This document shows, piece by piece, positions 33,479 through 43,157 of a stretch of DNA of 43,667 nucleotides. The first letter of the stretch is position 1; each line of letters opens with the position of its first letter. Both the position numbers and the translations under genes were made by a program. The notes beneath the pieces are model-generated. The model did not search any database and was not told the DNA's origin. It saw only the letters and a program-made list of their open reading frames with translations. The stretch is from Lentisphaeria bacterium (GTDB lineage Bacteria > Verrucomicrobiota > Lentisphaeria > Victivallales > Victivallaceae), in contig JAFVQX010000213.1 of NCBI GenBank assembly GCA_017504585.1, forward strand, positions 1-43,667, given 5' to 3'.

Positions 33479-34750
33479 GTGCGAACAGAATTTTCCATAG
33501 CGTTCAGATACCTGAAACCCCGCCGCAATGCGGTATCGGTGATCACGCTCATATCCATTATCGGCGTAATGCTGGGCGTGGCGGTACTGATCGTAGTGCT
33601 GGCAGTCATGACCGGTTTTACGGATATCATGAAAGAAAAACTTATCCAGACCCAGGCACATATCCACGTTTCCGGCAGATACTACCCCATTATGGATGTA
33701 AACCATGTGCGCAAAAAACTCTCCGAAGCCGGGTTCATACACAGCGCCCCGGTTATTTCGCAAGTGGCGATGCTCCAGAACCGGCGGAACTTTTCGCCCA
33801 AACTGGTGCTGGGAGTCAATGCCGATGATGTACGGAACGTTATGGATATAGAGTCCGCACTCAAACCCGGCGGCAAATTTGACCTTGCCCCCGGCGAAGC
33901 TGTTCTGGGTATACGATTGGCACAGCAGCACGGCTTGACGGTGGGCGACCGCATTACGCTCCACAGTTCGGCAAAACTTGCGGAAATGGTCAAAGTCAAA
34001 CCCTCCGGCGGTATCGAATTAAGTTCCAGCGGCAAAGTGATCCTGCCCACCGAGCTGAAAGTTGCCGGGGTGGTCAGTTTCGGCAAATATGATTTCGACC
34101 GCGATGTGATCTTTGTCAATATCGACGATGCCGCTGATCTTTTTGATCTGCAATGGGGCAGCGCCACCACCGTTTACGGCTGGGCTGAAAACGCATTTGA
34201 TATGCAAAAAGAAGTTGATAAACTGGCAGAGTTACTGCCATACAGCACCTTCCGCATCGAGTCGTGGCAGAGCCGGAACGCCCAACTGCTGGGAGTGCTG
34301 GCGGTGGAAAAAAACATGATGTTTTTTCTGCTGATATTCATTGTGCTGGTGGCGGCATTCAGCATTGCCAACACATTGATAACTTCGGTCTATCAGAAAA
34401 CCCGGGAGATCGGGGTGCTTAAAGCCCTGGGCGCCACCCCCGGACAGGTGATGAATATATTTTTGCTGCAAGGTTTGCTGGTGGGTGTCATCGGCAGTAC
34501 GCTGGGGATCATGCTGGGTACATTGGTAATAGCAATACGCATGAACATACTGCACACCGTGGCAAAAATCACCGGGCAGCCGCTTTTTCCGCCCGAGATG
34601 TACTTTTTCAACGAACTGCCGGCACATATCGTGCCGATGGATGTGGTGATCGTGGCGCTTTCGTCTGTCGTACTCTGTACCGCCGGAGCAATAGTGCCGG
34701 CTCTGCGGGCAGCCAAACTTGATCCGGCAAAAGCATTGAGGTACGAATAA
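33479..34750 (+). CDS. Lipoprotein-releasing ABC transporter permease LolC/LolE
   Basis: 423 residues from GTG 33479, with AAAAGGTG upstream. Inner-membrane subunit that extracts lipoproteins for transport to the outer membrane. The N-terminal IAFRYLKPRRNAVSVITLISIIGVMLG is the family hallmark. One helix (about 20-45), a large periplasmic domain (about 50-270) and three C-terminal helices (about 280-305, 330-355, 385-410) follow. TREIGVLKALGATPGQV is the ABC-contact coupling motif. Only one permease gene is seen, so a homodimer (LolF-like) is likely. It touches lolD at TAATG. Confidence 0.93.
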   Translation: MRTEFSIAFRYLKPRRNAVSVITLISIIGVMLGVAVLIVVLAVMTGFTDIMKEKLIQTQAHIHVSGRYYPIMDVNHVRKKLSEAGFIHSAPVISQVAMLQNRRNFSPKLVLGVNADDVRNVMDIESALKPGGKFDLAPGEAVLGIRLAQQHGLTVGDRITLHSSAKLAEMVKVKPSGGIELSSSGKVILPTELKVAGVVSFGKYDFDRDVIFVNIDDAADLFDLQWGSATTVYGWAENAFDMQKEVDKLAELLPYSTFRIESWQSRNAQLLGVLAVEKNMMFFLLIFIVLVAAFSIANTLITSVYQKTREIGVLKALGATPGQVMNIFLLQGLLVGVIGSTLGIMLGTLVIAIRMNILHTVAKITGQPLFPPEMYFFNELPAHIVPMDVVIVALSSVVLCTAGAIVPALRAAKLDPAKALRYE

Positions 34751-35451
34751 TGAGCGGAGAATTTTTGATCGAACTCAACGATGTGTGCAAAGGCTACGAC
34801 CTTGCCGGAAAAAACCGTCTGGAGATCCTGCACAATGTCAGTGCAGGCTTCGAACGCAACGCATGGAATATACTGCTGGGGGCTTCCGGCTCCGGCAAAA
34901 CCACACTGCTGAATTTGATCGGCGCGCTGGAAGCTCCGGACAGCGGCACCATAAAATTTGCGGGCGAAGATTACAAAAAATTGATGAAAAACGCCTCCGC
35001 CGCGGCAGATTTCCGCAATCGCAAGATCGGGTTTATTTTTCAAAATTATCAATTGCTGCCGGAATTTACCATCCTTGAAAATGTCCTGATCCCCGCCAAA
35101 CTTGCCGGACAACCGCTGCGCAAAGCCCGGGAACGGGCGGAAATGCTTCTGGGGTCGCTGGGGCTGGCGGATCGGCTGCACCACCGGGGCAGTGAACTCT
35201 CCGGCGGCGAACAGCAGCGTGCGGCAGTTGCCCGGGCGTTGATCAACGATCCGGAGCTGATCCTTGCCGATGAACCCACCGGCAATCTGGATTCCCAGAC
35301 CGGGGAAAAACTTTTGCAGCTGTTCCATGAACTTGCCGGAAATCACACGATCATCATGATCACCCACAACGAGGCGCTGACCGGATATGCCAACAAGGTA
35401 CATTTTCTTGCCGACGGACGCCTTAACGAAAAAAGGATCTCTGAAATATGA
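34750..35451 (+). CDS. lolD: Lipoprotein-releasing ABC transporter ATPase LolD
   Basis: 233 residues. ATPase subunit powering the adjacent LolC-like permease. Walker A GASGSGKT (44-51), Q-loop [13 protein letters not shown] (about 92-104), signature [16 protein letters not shown] (about 155-170), Walker [13 protein letters not shown] (about 175-186) and the switch His in IMITHN are all intact. It overlaps the permease by one base and the glycerate kinase by four. Confidence 0.93.
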   Translation: MSGEFLIELNDVCKGYDLAGKNRLEILHNVSAGFERNAWNILLGASGSGKTTLLNLIGALEAPDSGTIKFAGEDYKKLMKNASAAADFRNRKIGFIFQNYQLLPEFTILENVLIPAKLAGQPLRKARERAEMLLGSLGLADRLHHRGSELSGGEQQRAAVARALINDPELILADEPTGNLDSQTGEKLLQLFHELAGNHTIIMITHNEALTGYANKVHFLADGRLNEKRISEI

Positions 35452-36581
35452 CCAAGATAGTGCTGGCTTTTGACTCATTCAAAAACTGCTTATCCAGCAT
35501 CGAAATATGTTCTATTCTGCAAGAGAGCATATTAAAGAGCTGTCCGGAGTTCGAGGTCGTTTCCATGCCCCTGGGCGATGGGGGAGAAGGTACCGCCGTG
35601 GCGCTGACCGCCAGCAGTCATGGCGTTATGCACAAATGCCCTGTCCACGACCCCTTGAACCGCCCCATCGAAGCAAGCTGGGGGCTGCTGCCGGATAATT
35701 CGGCGGTATTTGAAATGGCAAGTGCCAGCGGTATCGAGCTGATAACCCGCGATGAACGCGACCCCATGCGTGCCACCACTTACGGCACCGGCGAACTTTT
35801 GAAATACCTTATCCGGCAAAAAAATATCCGGCGCTTTATTATCGGCATCGGCGGCAGCGCCACCGTGGATTGCGGAGTGGGTATGCTGCAGGCGCTGGGG
35901 GTGAAGTTCTTTGACAACAGCAACGCTCTTATACCAGCACCGGCACAAGGCAGAGATATTGCCGCCATTGCCCGGATCGACACATCGGGAATGCTGCCGG
36001 AAATCAAAGAATGTTCGTTTTGTATAGCCTCGGATGTAACCAATCCCCTTTGCGGCGAAAATGGAGCGGCAAAAGTTTTCGCTCCCCAGAAAGGCGCCGA
36101 CAGCGACACGGTGATTTTTCTGGAAAACAATCTCCGCAACTTCGGCACCCTCTCGGTAGCCGGCGGTTTTGCCGATAATTTCACCACTCCCGGCGATGGT
36201 GCGGCTGGCGGTCTGGGGTTTGCTTTGCGCAACTATCTTGGAGCGCAAACAGCTTCGGGGGCCGAACTGGTGCTGGAACGTCTGGAGTTTGACCGGGTGC
36301 TGGAGGATGCCGACTGGGTGATGACCGGCGAAGGGTGTTCGGACTATCAGACCGCCAACGGCAAACTTTGCAGTATCGTCAGCAGTCATGCCCGCCGGGC
36401 GGGGGTGCCGGTAATACTGCTTTCGGGGGCATTGGGCGAAAAAGCTTATATTCTGGAAGAAATTTTTGATGCAGTTCTGGCGCTGTCGGCACGGCCCTGT
36501 TCGCTGGACGAAGCACTGCAAAGCACCCCGGAAAATCTCCGGAGGATGGCGCGCAGTATATGCAATATGATAAAAAGGTGA
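35448..36581 (+). CDS. Glycerate 2-kinase (GarK/GlxK family)
   Basis: 377 residues. Phosphorylates glycerate, usually to 2-phosphoglycerate in this family, feeding glycolysis. AFDSFKNCLSSIE (about 8-20), MPLGDGGEGTAVAL (about 41-54), GIGGSATVDCGVGMLQALG (about 138-156), ASDVTNPLCGENGAA (about 192-206) and TGEGCSDYQTANGK (about 291-304) match the family. The usual TGEGRxDxQT has Cys-Ser here. It overlaps lolD by 4 bp, an arrangement not obviously related in function. Confidence 0.92.
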   Translation: MTKIVLAFDSFKNCLSSIEICSILQESILKSCPEFEVVSMPLGDGGEGTAVALTASSHGVMHKCPVHDPLNRPIEASWGLLPDNSAVFEMASASGIELITRDERDPMRATTYGTGELLKYLIRQKNIRRFIIGIGGSATVDCGVGMLQALGVKFFDNSNALIPAPAQGRDIAAIARIDTSGMLPEIKECSFCIASDVTNPLCGENGAAKVFAPQKGADSDTVIFLENNLRNFGTLSVAGGFADNFTTPGDGAAGGLGFALRNYLGAQTASGAELVLERLEFDRVLEDADWVMTGEGCSDYQTANGKLCSIVSSHARRAGVPVILLSGALGEKAYILEEIFDAVLALSARPCSLDEALQSTPENLRRMARSICNMIKR

Positions 36582-36584
36582 TTT

Positions 36585-37295
36585 ATGAGCGGCAAATTAT
36601 ATATAGTAAGTACCCCTATCGGCAATCTGGAAGATATAACATTGCGGGCGCTGCGCGTGCTTAAAGAGGTGGATCTTATCGCCGCCGAAGATACCCGCCA
36701 CAGCCGGGGATTGCTTACTCATTTTGATATTCATACCCCTATGACCAGTTATCACGCATTCAACGAGCGGGGCAAATGCCAGAGTCTGCTGGACCGGGTC
36801 GCCGCCGGAGAAAATATTGCTTTGATCACCGATGCTGGAACACCCGCCATTGCCGATCCGGGATTTTTTATTGTGCGCGAAGCGGTCAACAACAATATTG
36901 CCGTAGAGATCATTCCCGGAGTTTCGGCATTGACTTTTGCGGCAGCGGCAACGGGGCTGCCGGTGGATAAATTTGCGTTTTACGCCTTTCCGCCGGTCAA
37001 ATCAGGACGCCGCGGCAAGTTCTTTGAAGCGCTTGCCTCCGAAGACAAAACCGTATTTTTCTATGAGTCACCCTTCCGGATAACCGGAGCTTTGGAGTAT
37101 TTGCAGCAATATTGCGGCGATGACCGCCACATTGCCATCGTCCGGGAAGCTACCAAACTCCACGAAGAGGTCCTCCGCGGCACAGTATCCGAGCTTTTGC
37201 AGATCTCCCGCCAGCGGGGCAGTTGGAAAGGCGAGTTCGTTATCGGAGTAGCTCCCGGAAAATACAGCCAGAACCCGGATGATGACAGTGAATAA
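36585..37295 (+). CDS. rsmI: 16S rRNA (cytidine1402-2'-O)-methyltransferase
   Basis: 236 residues. SAM-dependent 2'-O-methylation of C1402 in 16S rRNA, partner of RsmH, which is also encoded here (41685-42644). The tetrapyrrole-methylase fold is marked by STPIGNLEDITLRAL (about 9-23), AAEDTRHS, LITDAGTPAIADPG (about 82-95), EIIPGVSAL and FFYESPFRI (about 162-170). It lacks the C-terminal extension of E. coli RsmI (286 residues). It overlaps the next gene by 17 bp. Confidence 0.94.
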   Translation: MSGKLYIVSTPIGNLEDITLRALRVLKEVDLIAAEDTRHSRGLLTHFDIHTPMTSYHAFNERGKCQSLLDRVAAGENIALITDAGTPAIADPGFFIVREAVNNNIAVEIIPGVSALTFAAAATGLPVDKFAFYAFPPVKSGRRGKFFEALASEDKTVFFYESPFRITGALEYLQQYCGDDRHIAIVREATKLHEEVLRGTVSELLQISRQRGSWKGEFVIGVAPGKYSQNPDDDSE

Positions 37296-39414
37296 GATTT
37301 TTGATTTTATCCGCAAATACCGCAATATACTTTTGTTTGCCGCGATCGTGCTGACTGCATTTGCGTTCCGTTACTCGATTGCCCTGCGGGATACGGCAAA
37401 ACTGGAGCGCGCCACGGGCAGACGTTTTGCCCCTTATCTGGTGGAAAGCGCCGTTATGTACAGCTACATAAATAAATTCGCCGACGGCAAAGATATTGCC
37501 CGGAGCGATCCCGCGCTGCCGGCAATGAAAAATTATCCGGCAGCAGAACAAATGTCCCTTTCTCTGGAATATGCCGGAGGCTGGCTTTTGCGCCTTTACC
37601 GGCAGATTTACGGCAAGCCCCATGCCGGAGTTTATGAAACAAGCTACGCAGAAACCCGTTTTTTGCGCAAGGCTTTTGCATTCTATATAGCCTTTTTGCC
37701 CGCATTCATCTTTCTGGCGCTGCGCTGGTCAGGTGTGCCAACGGCGATCGCGCTGGGGGCGGCGCTGCTGGAAGTTTTCTCGGCAGCAGCGTTGGGGCGT
37801 TATACCGGCGAAGATTTGATCAAAGGTGCTTTTGCGTTGCCGATTTTCGGCGCATGTCTGGCAGCTGGTGCCATGGCGCTGCGCGGCACCGGCAAGCAGC
37901 GCAAAATAGCTTTGATCGCCGCTGCGCTAACCGCCGCCGGGGCGGTCGCCAGTTGGGATGCCAGCCAGATGCTGCTGGGGTTGTGGGCAATAACCGAGAT
38001 CATCCGGGCAATCGTTACCGGGCAAGCCAACAGTAAACGCCGCGATCTCTGGCTGATGATCTATCTGGCGGTCATGTTGACCGTTTTGCTGGTGCCTTAC
38101 AACCGGGCGCACGGCACAGCTTTTTCGCCGGTAATGACCGTTTTGCTGCCGGGAGCGGTATTGGTAAATTGCCCTTGGGGCAAATCCCGCCGGGCAGGCA
38201 AGATCGCGCTGTTGATCGTGCTGGGCGTGGCGGCTGTGATCATAAGTCAACTATCGCCATTTGCCGGCAATTACGGACACTTTGCAGAACTCTTGAGCGC
38301 CAAACTCCGTTTTTTCAACCAGCTGCCCGCCGATCCGGGCAAGCTCACATTCAATCAGCGTTATTTGTGGACCCCGGAACTGCATTCGGCCACCTGGCGC
38401 ATTACTTGCATGATCTTCCCCGGTTTGCTGTGGCTTTTACCGGCGGCATGGGCTGGATACATACTGGTTGATTTCCAACGCAGAAAACATGGCACTTTTG
38501 CTTTGGCGGATAAAGTGCGCAGCTGGGAGATCACCCAATGGCTGATATTGACTTGCATTGCCGCAGTCATGTATATATATTTTATGCGTTTCCGGGATAT
38601 AGCGGTGATTTTTGCGGTAATGGCAACGGCACATCTGCTGACGGCGGTTTGTGCCAAACGCTCCAGCCGCGTGGGGTATATCATGCTGCTGATAACGCTT
38701 TTTGCCGCGGTCGCCATGGAGTGGCGCAACAGCCGCCATCTGCAGCGGGCTTATCCGCAAGGCTTGCAATATAGTGCCGAACTGGTCAAACATTTGCGGC
38801 AGTACGATCTTGCCGGAAAAGTCTTTTTAAGCGACATGCAAAGTTCCACCATGCTCAAAGGCTATACCAATGCCGGTATTCTGGTGCAGGCCAAATATGA
38901 ATTGCCGGAAGTGCGGAAACTTACCGAGGAATTTATCCTGACATTTTTCAACCGGCCCATTGCCGACTTTGCCGACTTCTGCCGCCGCAATCAGGTGGAT
39001 TATGTGCTGGTGCATCTGCCGACAGTTACCACGCCCTTGCAGGAGCCTTACAGCTACCGCTACATGGCAAACCGCCCCAAACTGCTCCGTTCAGCGGCAG
39101 CAGGTATACTGGCAGCAGGCGCTCCGGCAAAAAACTTCTGCGAAATAACATTGCCCGGAAATATAACCAATATCAACGGTTACCGGCTTTATAAATTTGT
39201 CAGCAATGAAGATTTGAGAAAAGCTGCCGGTCTGACCGATCAGGCGTTGGAAGCATATTATCTGGGCAACCGCAAACTTGCCCGCCAACTCATCCGCCGG
39301 GCGGTAAAACTTGCCCCGGGATTGAACGACAGTTACAAAGCCTATATCCTCATCTGCCGCAAACTGCCCAAATCAGCAGAATTACCCAAGTCGGCAAAAG
39401 CTGTTCAGCGGTGA
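37279..39414 (+). CDS. Large polytopic membrane protein, possible GT-C/STT3-like glycosyltransferase
   Basis: 711 residues with roughly eleven hydrophobic helices from residue 15 to about 500. A soluble, probably periplasmic domain (about 510-650) and a TPR-like tail (about 655-700, LEAYYLGNRKLARQLIRRAVKLAP) follow. The topology, an acidic first loop (SYINKFADGKDIARSDPALPAM, split by family-like spacing) and a VASWDASQ motif after the middle helices recall GT-C enzymes such as STT3/PglB or family-39 transferases. I cannot identify a complete catalytic set, so the function is open. Start options are ATG 37279, ATG 37282 and GTG 37288. Its end overlaps the convergent ftsI end by 10 bp. Confidence 0.6.
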   Translation: MMTVNKIFDFIRKYRNILLFAAIVLTAFAFRYSIALRDTAKLERATGRRFAPYLVESAVMYSYINKFADGKDIARSDPALPAMKNYPAAEQMSLSLEYAGGWLLRLYRQIYGKPHAGVYETSYAETRFLRKAFAFYIAFLPAFIFLALRWSGVPTAIALGAALLEVFSAAALGRYTGEDLIKGAFALPIFGACLAAGAMALRGTGKQRKIALIAAALTAAGAVASWDASQMLLGLWAITEIIRAIVTGQANSKRRDLWLMIYLAVMLTVLLVPYNRAHGTAFSPVMTVLLPGAVLVNCPWGKSRRAGKIALLIVLGVAAVIISQLSPFAGNYGHFAELLSAKLRFFNQLPADPGKLTFNQRYLWTPELHSATWRITCMIFPGLLWLLPAAWAGYILVDFQRRKHGTFALADKVRSWEITQWLILTCIAAVMYIYFMRFRDIAVIFAVMATAHLLTAVCAKRSSRVGYIMLLITLFAAVAMEWRNSRHLQRAYPQGLQYSAELVKHLRQYDLAGKVFLSDMQSSTMLKGYTNAGILVQAKYELPEVRKLTEEFILTFFNRPIADFADFCRRNQVDYVLVHLPTVTTPLQEPYSYRYMANRPKLLRSAAAGILAAGAPAKNFCEITLPGNITNINGYRLYKFVSNEDLRKAAGLTDQALEAYYLGNRKLARQLIRRAVKLAPGLNDSYKAYILICRKLPKSAELPKSAKAVQR

Positions 39415-41198
39415 GCTGATTTTTCCCCCTCCGGCTGTGTAGGGGCTATATTCATATATTTAAGCACCCGCTCGGCAATGTTTTTCCATGCCGGAGCAAC
39501 CACCACCCCGCCGTAAATGGAGCCTTTGGGTTCGTCAAAAGTCATCAACAGGACAAACGCGGGTTTTTCTGCCGGAACAAATCCGGCAAAACTTGCGTAA
39601 TATTTGCGGGTGCTGTAATGACCGTTTTCGATCTTGCGCGCCGTACCGGTTTTGCCGGCGACCCGGTAACCGGGAATAGCCGCCCGGGTGGCAGTACCGC
39701 CTTTTTCGGTAACAGTTACCATCATATTGACAATGGCTTCGCCGGTGGCTGCGGAGCGGAAAATATTCCGCGGCGGAGTTATGGGGTTATAGACCACTTT
39801 GCCGGTGGAGGGATCTTCCACCCGGTCAAGCAGACGCAGTTCCGGTAATTTACCGCGATTTGCCAAAGCGCAGTATGCCCGCAGCATCTGCACCGGGGTA
39901 ATGGACACACCATAACCGATACAGAAGCGGGAAATCGACAGCGAGTCCCAATTTTTCGGTTTGCGCAAACGCCCCAACGTTTCCGGTTTAAGCGGCTGCC
40001 CCGAAAGTTCCCCCAAACCAAAATTCCGCAAGGTGTAATACAAACGCTCCTTGCCCATCATGACCGCGATCTTGGCTGTACCGATATTGCTGGATTTGCG
40101 GATCACCCCGGTAACATCCTGTATTCCGTAATTGTGGGTATCGGTCAGGCGGGATTTGTTGAAAAACCAGACGCCTTTTTCGCAATCGATCCGGCTGTCG
40201 GGAGCGATGATCTTCATATCCAGCGCCCCGGCTACGGTCAGAGGTTTCATAATGGAACCGGGTTCGTACATATCGCCGATCAACCGGTTGCGGTAAACCG
40301 ATTGATCTTGGGATGAGCGCTCGTTGGGGTCAAAACTGGGCCGCTGCGCCATTGCCAGAATATTGCCGGTGGCAGGGTCAGCCATAATGGCATAAACCGC
40401 CTTGGGGTTCCACTTGGCACAGGCTTTGTCCAGCTCTTCTTCCAGAATCGCCTGCAAAGGTTCGGATATGGTCAGGTACAAATTCATGCCATCGCGGCTG
40501 CGCTCTTCCGAAAGCGGCGAGTCCCCCAGCTGCTTACCATCGCGGGTACGCTCGTAAACCGTTTTGCCGGTGGCGGATCTCAACTTGGGGTTAAAGACCT
40601 TTTCCACCCCCATTACCGCCTGCACTTTGTCGTGGCTCATGGTGGTAAACCCCAGCACATTGGCAAGGAGTTTGCCTTTGGGGTAATAGCGGATGTATGT
40701 ATCATGAAAATGCACATCCCGGGCAACTTTGTATTTAGTCAGCAATGCTTTGAGCTTGCGGGACTGGGGCAATGGTATATTACGGGCGATCATGGCATAT
40801 TGCCGGGGCATAGTTTTTACTGTACCGTCAGCTTTCCTTACGGTGCGGGTCTTGTTGGCAACTTTGGCATAGACTTCGTCAAAGTCAAGCTTGAGCGTGC
40901 GCGAGATAATCGCCGCCACCCGTTTATCATCCTGAACTTTGATATTGCACGGAGTGATCGTTATATCCTGACAGGGCATATTGCCGATAAACAAATGACC
41001 ATCGCGGTCAAAGATCTCGCCGCGGATGCCGCTGGTGGTCTTGCTGGCAACGTATTTGGCTCGGGCTTCGCGATAGTACAAATCGTGGTCATGGATCTGC
41101 ACCCAATACAAGCGCACGATCAGATAAAGAAAAAAAATCACCAGCAGACATGCCTGAAAACGGATGCGGCTTCTCATGATGTCATTGCAGCTTCGCAT
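39405..41198 (-). CDS. ftsI: Class B penicillin-binding protein, FtsI/PBP3-like transpeptidase
   Basis: 597 residues. Septal peptidoglycan transpeptidase. One N-terminal membrane helix (about 12-30), a dimerisation/pedestal domain with RGEIFDRDG (about 59-67) and the transpeptidase domain are present. The active-site motifs are EPGSIMKP (Ser315, Lys318), SSN (369-371) and KTG (516-518). No PASTA domain is present. It follows the FtsL-like gene by 21 bp. After it the dcw cluster normally continues with murE/murF/mraY, but here the strand ends against a convergent gene. Confidence 0.93.
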   Translation of the reverse strand: MRSCNDIMRSRIRFQACLLVIFFLYLIVRLYWVQIHDHDLYYREARAKYVASKTTSGIRGEIFDRDGHLFIGNMPCQDITITPCNIKVQDDKRVAAIISRTLKLDFDEVYAKVANKTRTVRKADGTVKTMPRQYAMIARNIPLPQSRKLKALLTKYKVARDVHFHDTYIRYYPKGKLLANVLGFTTMSHDKVQAVMGVEKVFNPKLRSATGKTVYERTRDGKQLGDSPLSEERSRDGMNLYLTISEPLQAILEEELDKACAKWNPKAVYAIMADPATGNILAMAQRPSFDPNERSSQDQSVYRNRLIGDMYEPGSIMKPLTVAGALDMKIIAPDSRIDCEKGVWFFNKSRLTDTHNYGIQDVTGVIRKSSNIGTAKIAVMMGKERLYYTLRNFGLGELSGQPLKPETLGRLRKPKNWDSLSISRFCIGYGVSITPVQMLRAYCALANRGKLPELRLLDRVEDPSTGKVVYNPITPPRNIFRSAATGEAIVNMMVTVTEKGGTATRAAIPGYRVAGKTGTARKIENGHYSTRKYYASFAGFVPAEKPAFVLLMTFDEPKGSIYGGVVVAPAWKNIAERVLKYMNIAPTQPEGEKSAHR

Positions 41199-41219
41199 AA
41201 AACATCAGCTCCGTAATTT

Positions 41220-41636
41220 TCAGTGTTGCAGATACGATAAACTTACATTTTTTCCGGCAGCAGAGCGGCTCTTTACACTGGGCTTGACCGCAAAATACCG
41301 CACCTGTCTGGGGTCGGATGCCCGGAAAGGCAAGTTGTACCGGGCAATACATTTGTTGACATGTTCAAGACTGGAAAAACGCTGATGATCGATCTTCAAA
41401 GCCTGGATCTCCCGCTCAAGCTCATAAATCTCCTGCTTGGCAAGGTTGGTGGAGCGCTGCAGATTGCTGATCTTGCGGTTTAAATCGATACGGTAGTTGG
41501 CGACCCCGAAAAATATACTGATCACCACCAGCAAATAGATCATAACATAAAGTTTTACCGCCCATGATTTCTGATCCTTGCCCCGGCGGCGGGCTGTCGG
41601 ACGTTTGGCTGCAACGTGCCGTGACTGTAAATTCAT
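41220..41636 (-). CDS. FtsL-like cell-division protein
   Basis: 138 residues. A basic N-terminus (about 1-27), one membrane helix (about 28-47, LYVMIYLLVVISIFFGVANY) and a coiled coil (about 50-90, NLQRSTNLAKQEIYELERE) give the bitopic FtsL layout, with a leucine-zipper-like periplasmic domain that pairs with FtsB/FtsQ. Sequence conservation of FtsL is poor, so the call rests on topology and on its position between rsmH and ftsI. Confidence 0.75.
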   Translation of the reverse strand: MNLQSRHVAAKRPTARRRGKDQKSWAVKLYVMIYLLVVISIFFGVANYRIDLNRKISNLQRSTNLAKQEIYELEREIQALKIDHQRFSSLEHVNKCIARYNLPFRASDPRQVRYFAVKPSVKSRSAAGKNVSLSYLQH

Positions 41637-41684
41637 TTCCGCAAATCTCCAAGCATTAAATCAACTTTTTTCCAAATCCTATCT

Positions 41685-42644
41685 TTACCGCCATTGAGTG
41701 CGGTCTGCTATCCGCAATTTTGCCGAAGCACTTCTCCGGTTGGCTGCCAATTCATCATCAGCAGCACTTATCACGCCTCTTACCGGCAAATCAAACTTGG
41801 CGTGATTTCCGCAAACGCACATGGGCAGCGAGGGTGGGCAAATACACTCTCTTGCCGCATCGCGCAAAAAATTCTTAACGATCCGGTCTTCCAGCGAATG
41901 AAACGATATCACTGCCAACCGCCCACCGGGGCGCAATATATTCTGCGCTCCCTGCAGCCCAGCTTTAAGCTGCTCCAATTCGCCATTTACTTCTATGCGC
42001 AGCGCCTGAAAAACCCGTGTGGGGCTGGGCAGATCGCCGGGATGCTTTTTGTGCAAAACCTTATCGCAAACCGCACACAGATCATCGGTGGTTGCCAAAG
42101 GCTTCAGCTCCCGGGCTGCGACTATGGCCCGCGCCAGCTTGCGGCTTTCGCGCAATTCGCCGTATTCGTAAAAGATCTTTGCCAGATCTTCTTCGCTGTA
42201 AAAATTGACCACCCGACTGGCGGTCAGCTTCAAGCTCCGATCCATGCGCATATCCAATGGTCCGCAGTTGCGGAACGAAAATCCCCGCGCCGGGTCGTCG
42301 ATCTGCGGACTGCTGACACCTATATCCAGCAAAATTGCATCCACCTGATCCCAGCCATGAGCCCTGCTCAAGCTCTCCAGTTGGGCAAATTCGCCGTGTA
42401 CCGCAGTAAAACGGCTGCCGAACTCTTCCAAATTTTTGCCCGCACGCTCCAGCGCAGCAGTATCGCGGTCGATGCCCAGAACTTCCAGTTCCGGATTATT
42501 TTCCAACATCATCCGGGTATGACCGCCGTTGCCCAAAGTGCCGTCGATCATGCGTTTAAGGTTGTGTACTGCGCTTAAATGCGTTACCACTTCCCGGGCA
42601 AGGACCGGTATATGCACCCACTCGTTTTCCGGCAAAGGGCTCAT
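41685..42644 (-). CDS. rsmH: 16S rRNA (cytosine1402-N4)-methyltransferase
   Basis: 319 residues. Methylates N4 of C1402 in 16S rRNA, the same nucleotide that RsmI modifies. VHIPVLAREVVTHL, the SAM loop MIDGTLGNGGHTRMML (about 32-47), LDIGVSSPQIDDPARGFSFR (split by the usual short insert), LDMRMD and VISFHSLEDRIVKNF (about 248-262) are family signatures. It overlaps mraZ by 4 bp, the standard dcw start. Confidence 0.96.
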   Translation of the reverse strand: MSPLPENEWVHIPVLAREVVTHLSAVHNLKRMIDGTLGNGGHTRMMLENNPELEVLGIDRDTAALERAGKNLEEFGSRFTAVHGEFAQLESLSRAHGWDQVDAILLDIGVSSPQIDDPARGFSFRNCGPLDMRMDRSLKLTASRVVNFYSEEDLAKIFYEYGELRESRKLARAIVAARELKPLATTDDLCAVCDKVLHKKHPGDLPSPTRVFQALRIEVNGELEQLKAGLQGAQNILRPGGRLAVISFHSLEDRIVKNFLRDAARECICPPSLPMCVCGNHAKFDLPVRGVISAADDELAANRRSASAKLRIADRTQWR

Positions 42645-43129
42645 TGGGCAGACCCCTTGCCGACCAATTTTTCCAAAAGCATACTCAAACCATCACTATC
42701 GTTGGCATTGAGTTTTTGCACTTCATCCAAAAAGACTCCGGCATCAGCCAGCTCAACCGGCTGCCAATTCTGCGGAGCGCACAATTTGATGTGGGTTATA
42801 GCACCGATCATTTTCAGATCTTTATCCACACCGATAGCGGCAAGCATCTCTTTTTCCAGCTTGATCCTGCCCTGTTTATCCGGCACAATATCCCGCACCA
42901 CCCGGCCGATTTGAGCTAAAGCAGCTTGTGCCGCCGGATTGGCAAGCGCACCCGAGCGCGCGCGTATAAGAAAATCCCGGAACATCGCATAAGGGAACAA
43001 CAGCAGATCCCGGTCACGACCGGGAAAAAGCACCAGATGCGGCTTGCCCTCGCCGTCGCGCCACGCGCTGGGCAAGGTGATCCGGAACTGCGGATCAAGG
43101 GCGGGCGAAAAATCCCCGCAAAAAAACAT
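42641..43129 (-). CDS. mraZ: Transcriptional regulator MraZ
   Basis: 162 residues from ATG 43129. DNA-binding regulator of the dcw operon that forms ring oligomers with two AbrB-like SpoVT folds per subunit. FFCGDFSPALDPQFRITLPSA (first copy; the usual LDxKGR reads LDPQFR) and RDIVPDKQGRIKLEKEM (second copy, about 87-103) are visible. In-frame TTG 43153 and GTG 43144 are alternatives; AGGAG at 43161-43157 is 3 bases from the TTG and 12 from the GTG. Seven putative MraZ boxes lie immediately upstream, so autoregulation is likely. Confidence 0.9.
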   Translation of the reverse strand: MFFCGDFSPALDPQFRITLPSAWRDGEGKPHLVLFPGRDRDLLLFPYAMFRDFLIRARSGALANPAAQAALAQIGRVVRDIVPDKQGRIKLEKEMLAAIGVDKDLKMIGAITHIKLCAPQNWQPVELADAGVFLDEVQKLNANDSDGLSMLLEKLVGKGSAQ

Positions 43130-43157
43130 TTCGTCGTTTTCCACAGTCTGCAAGCGC

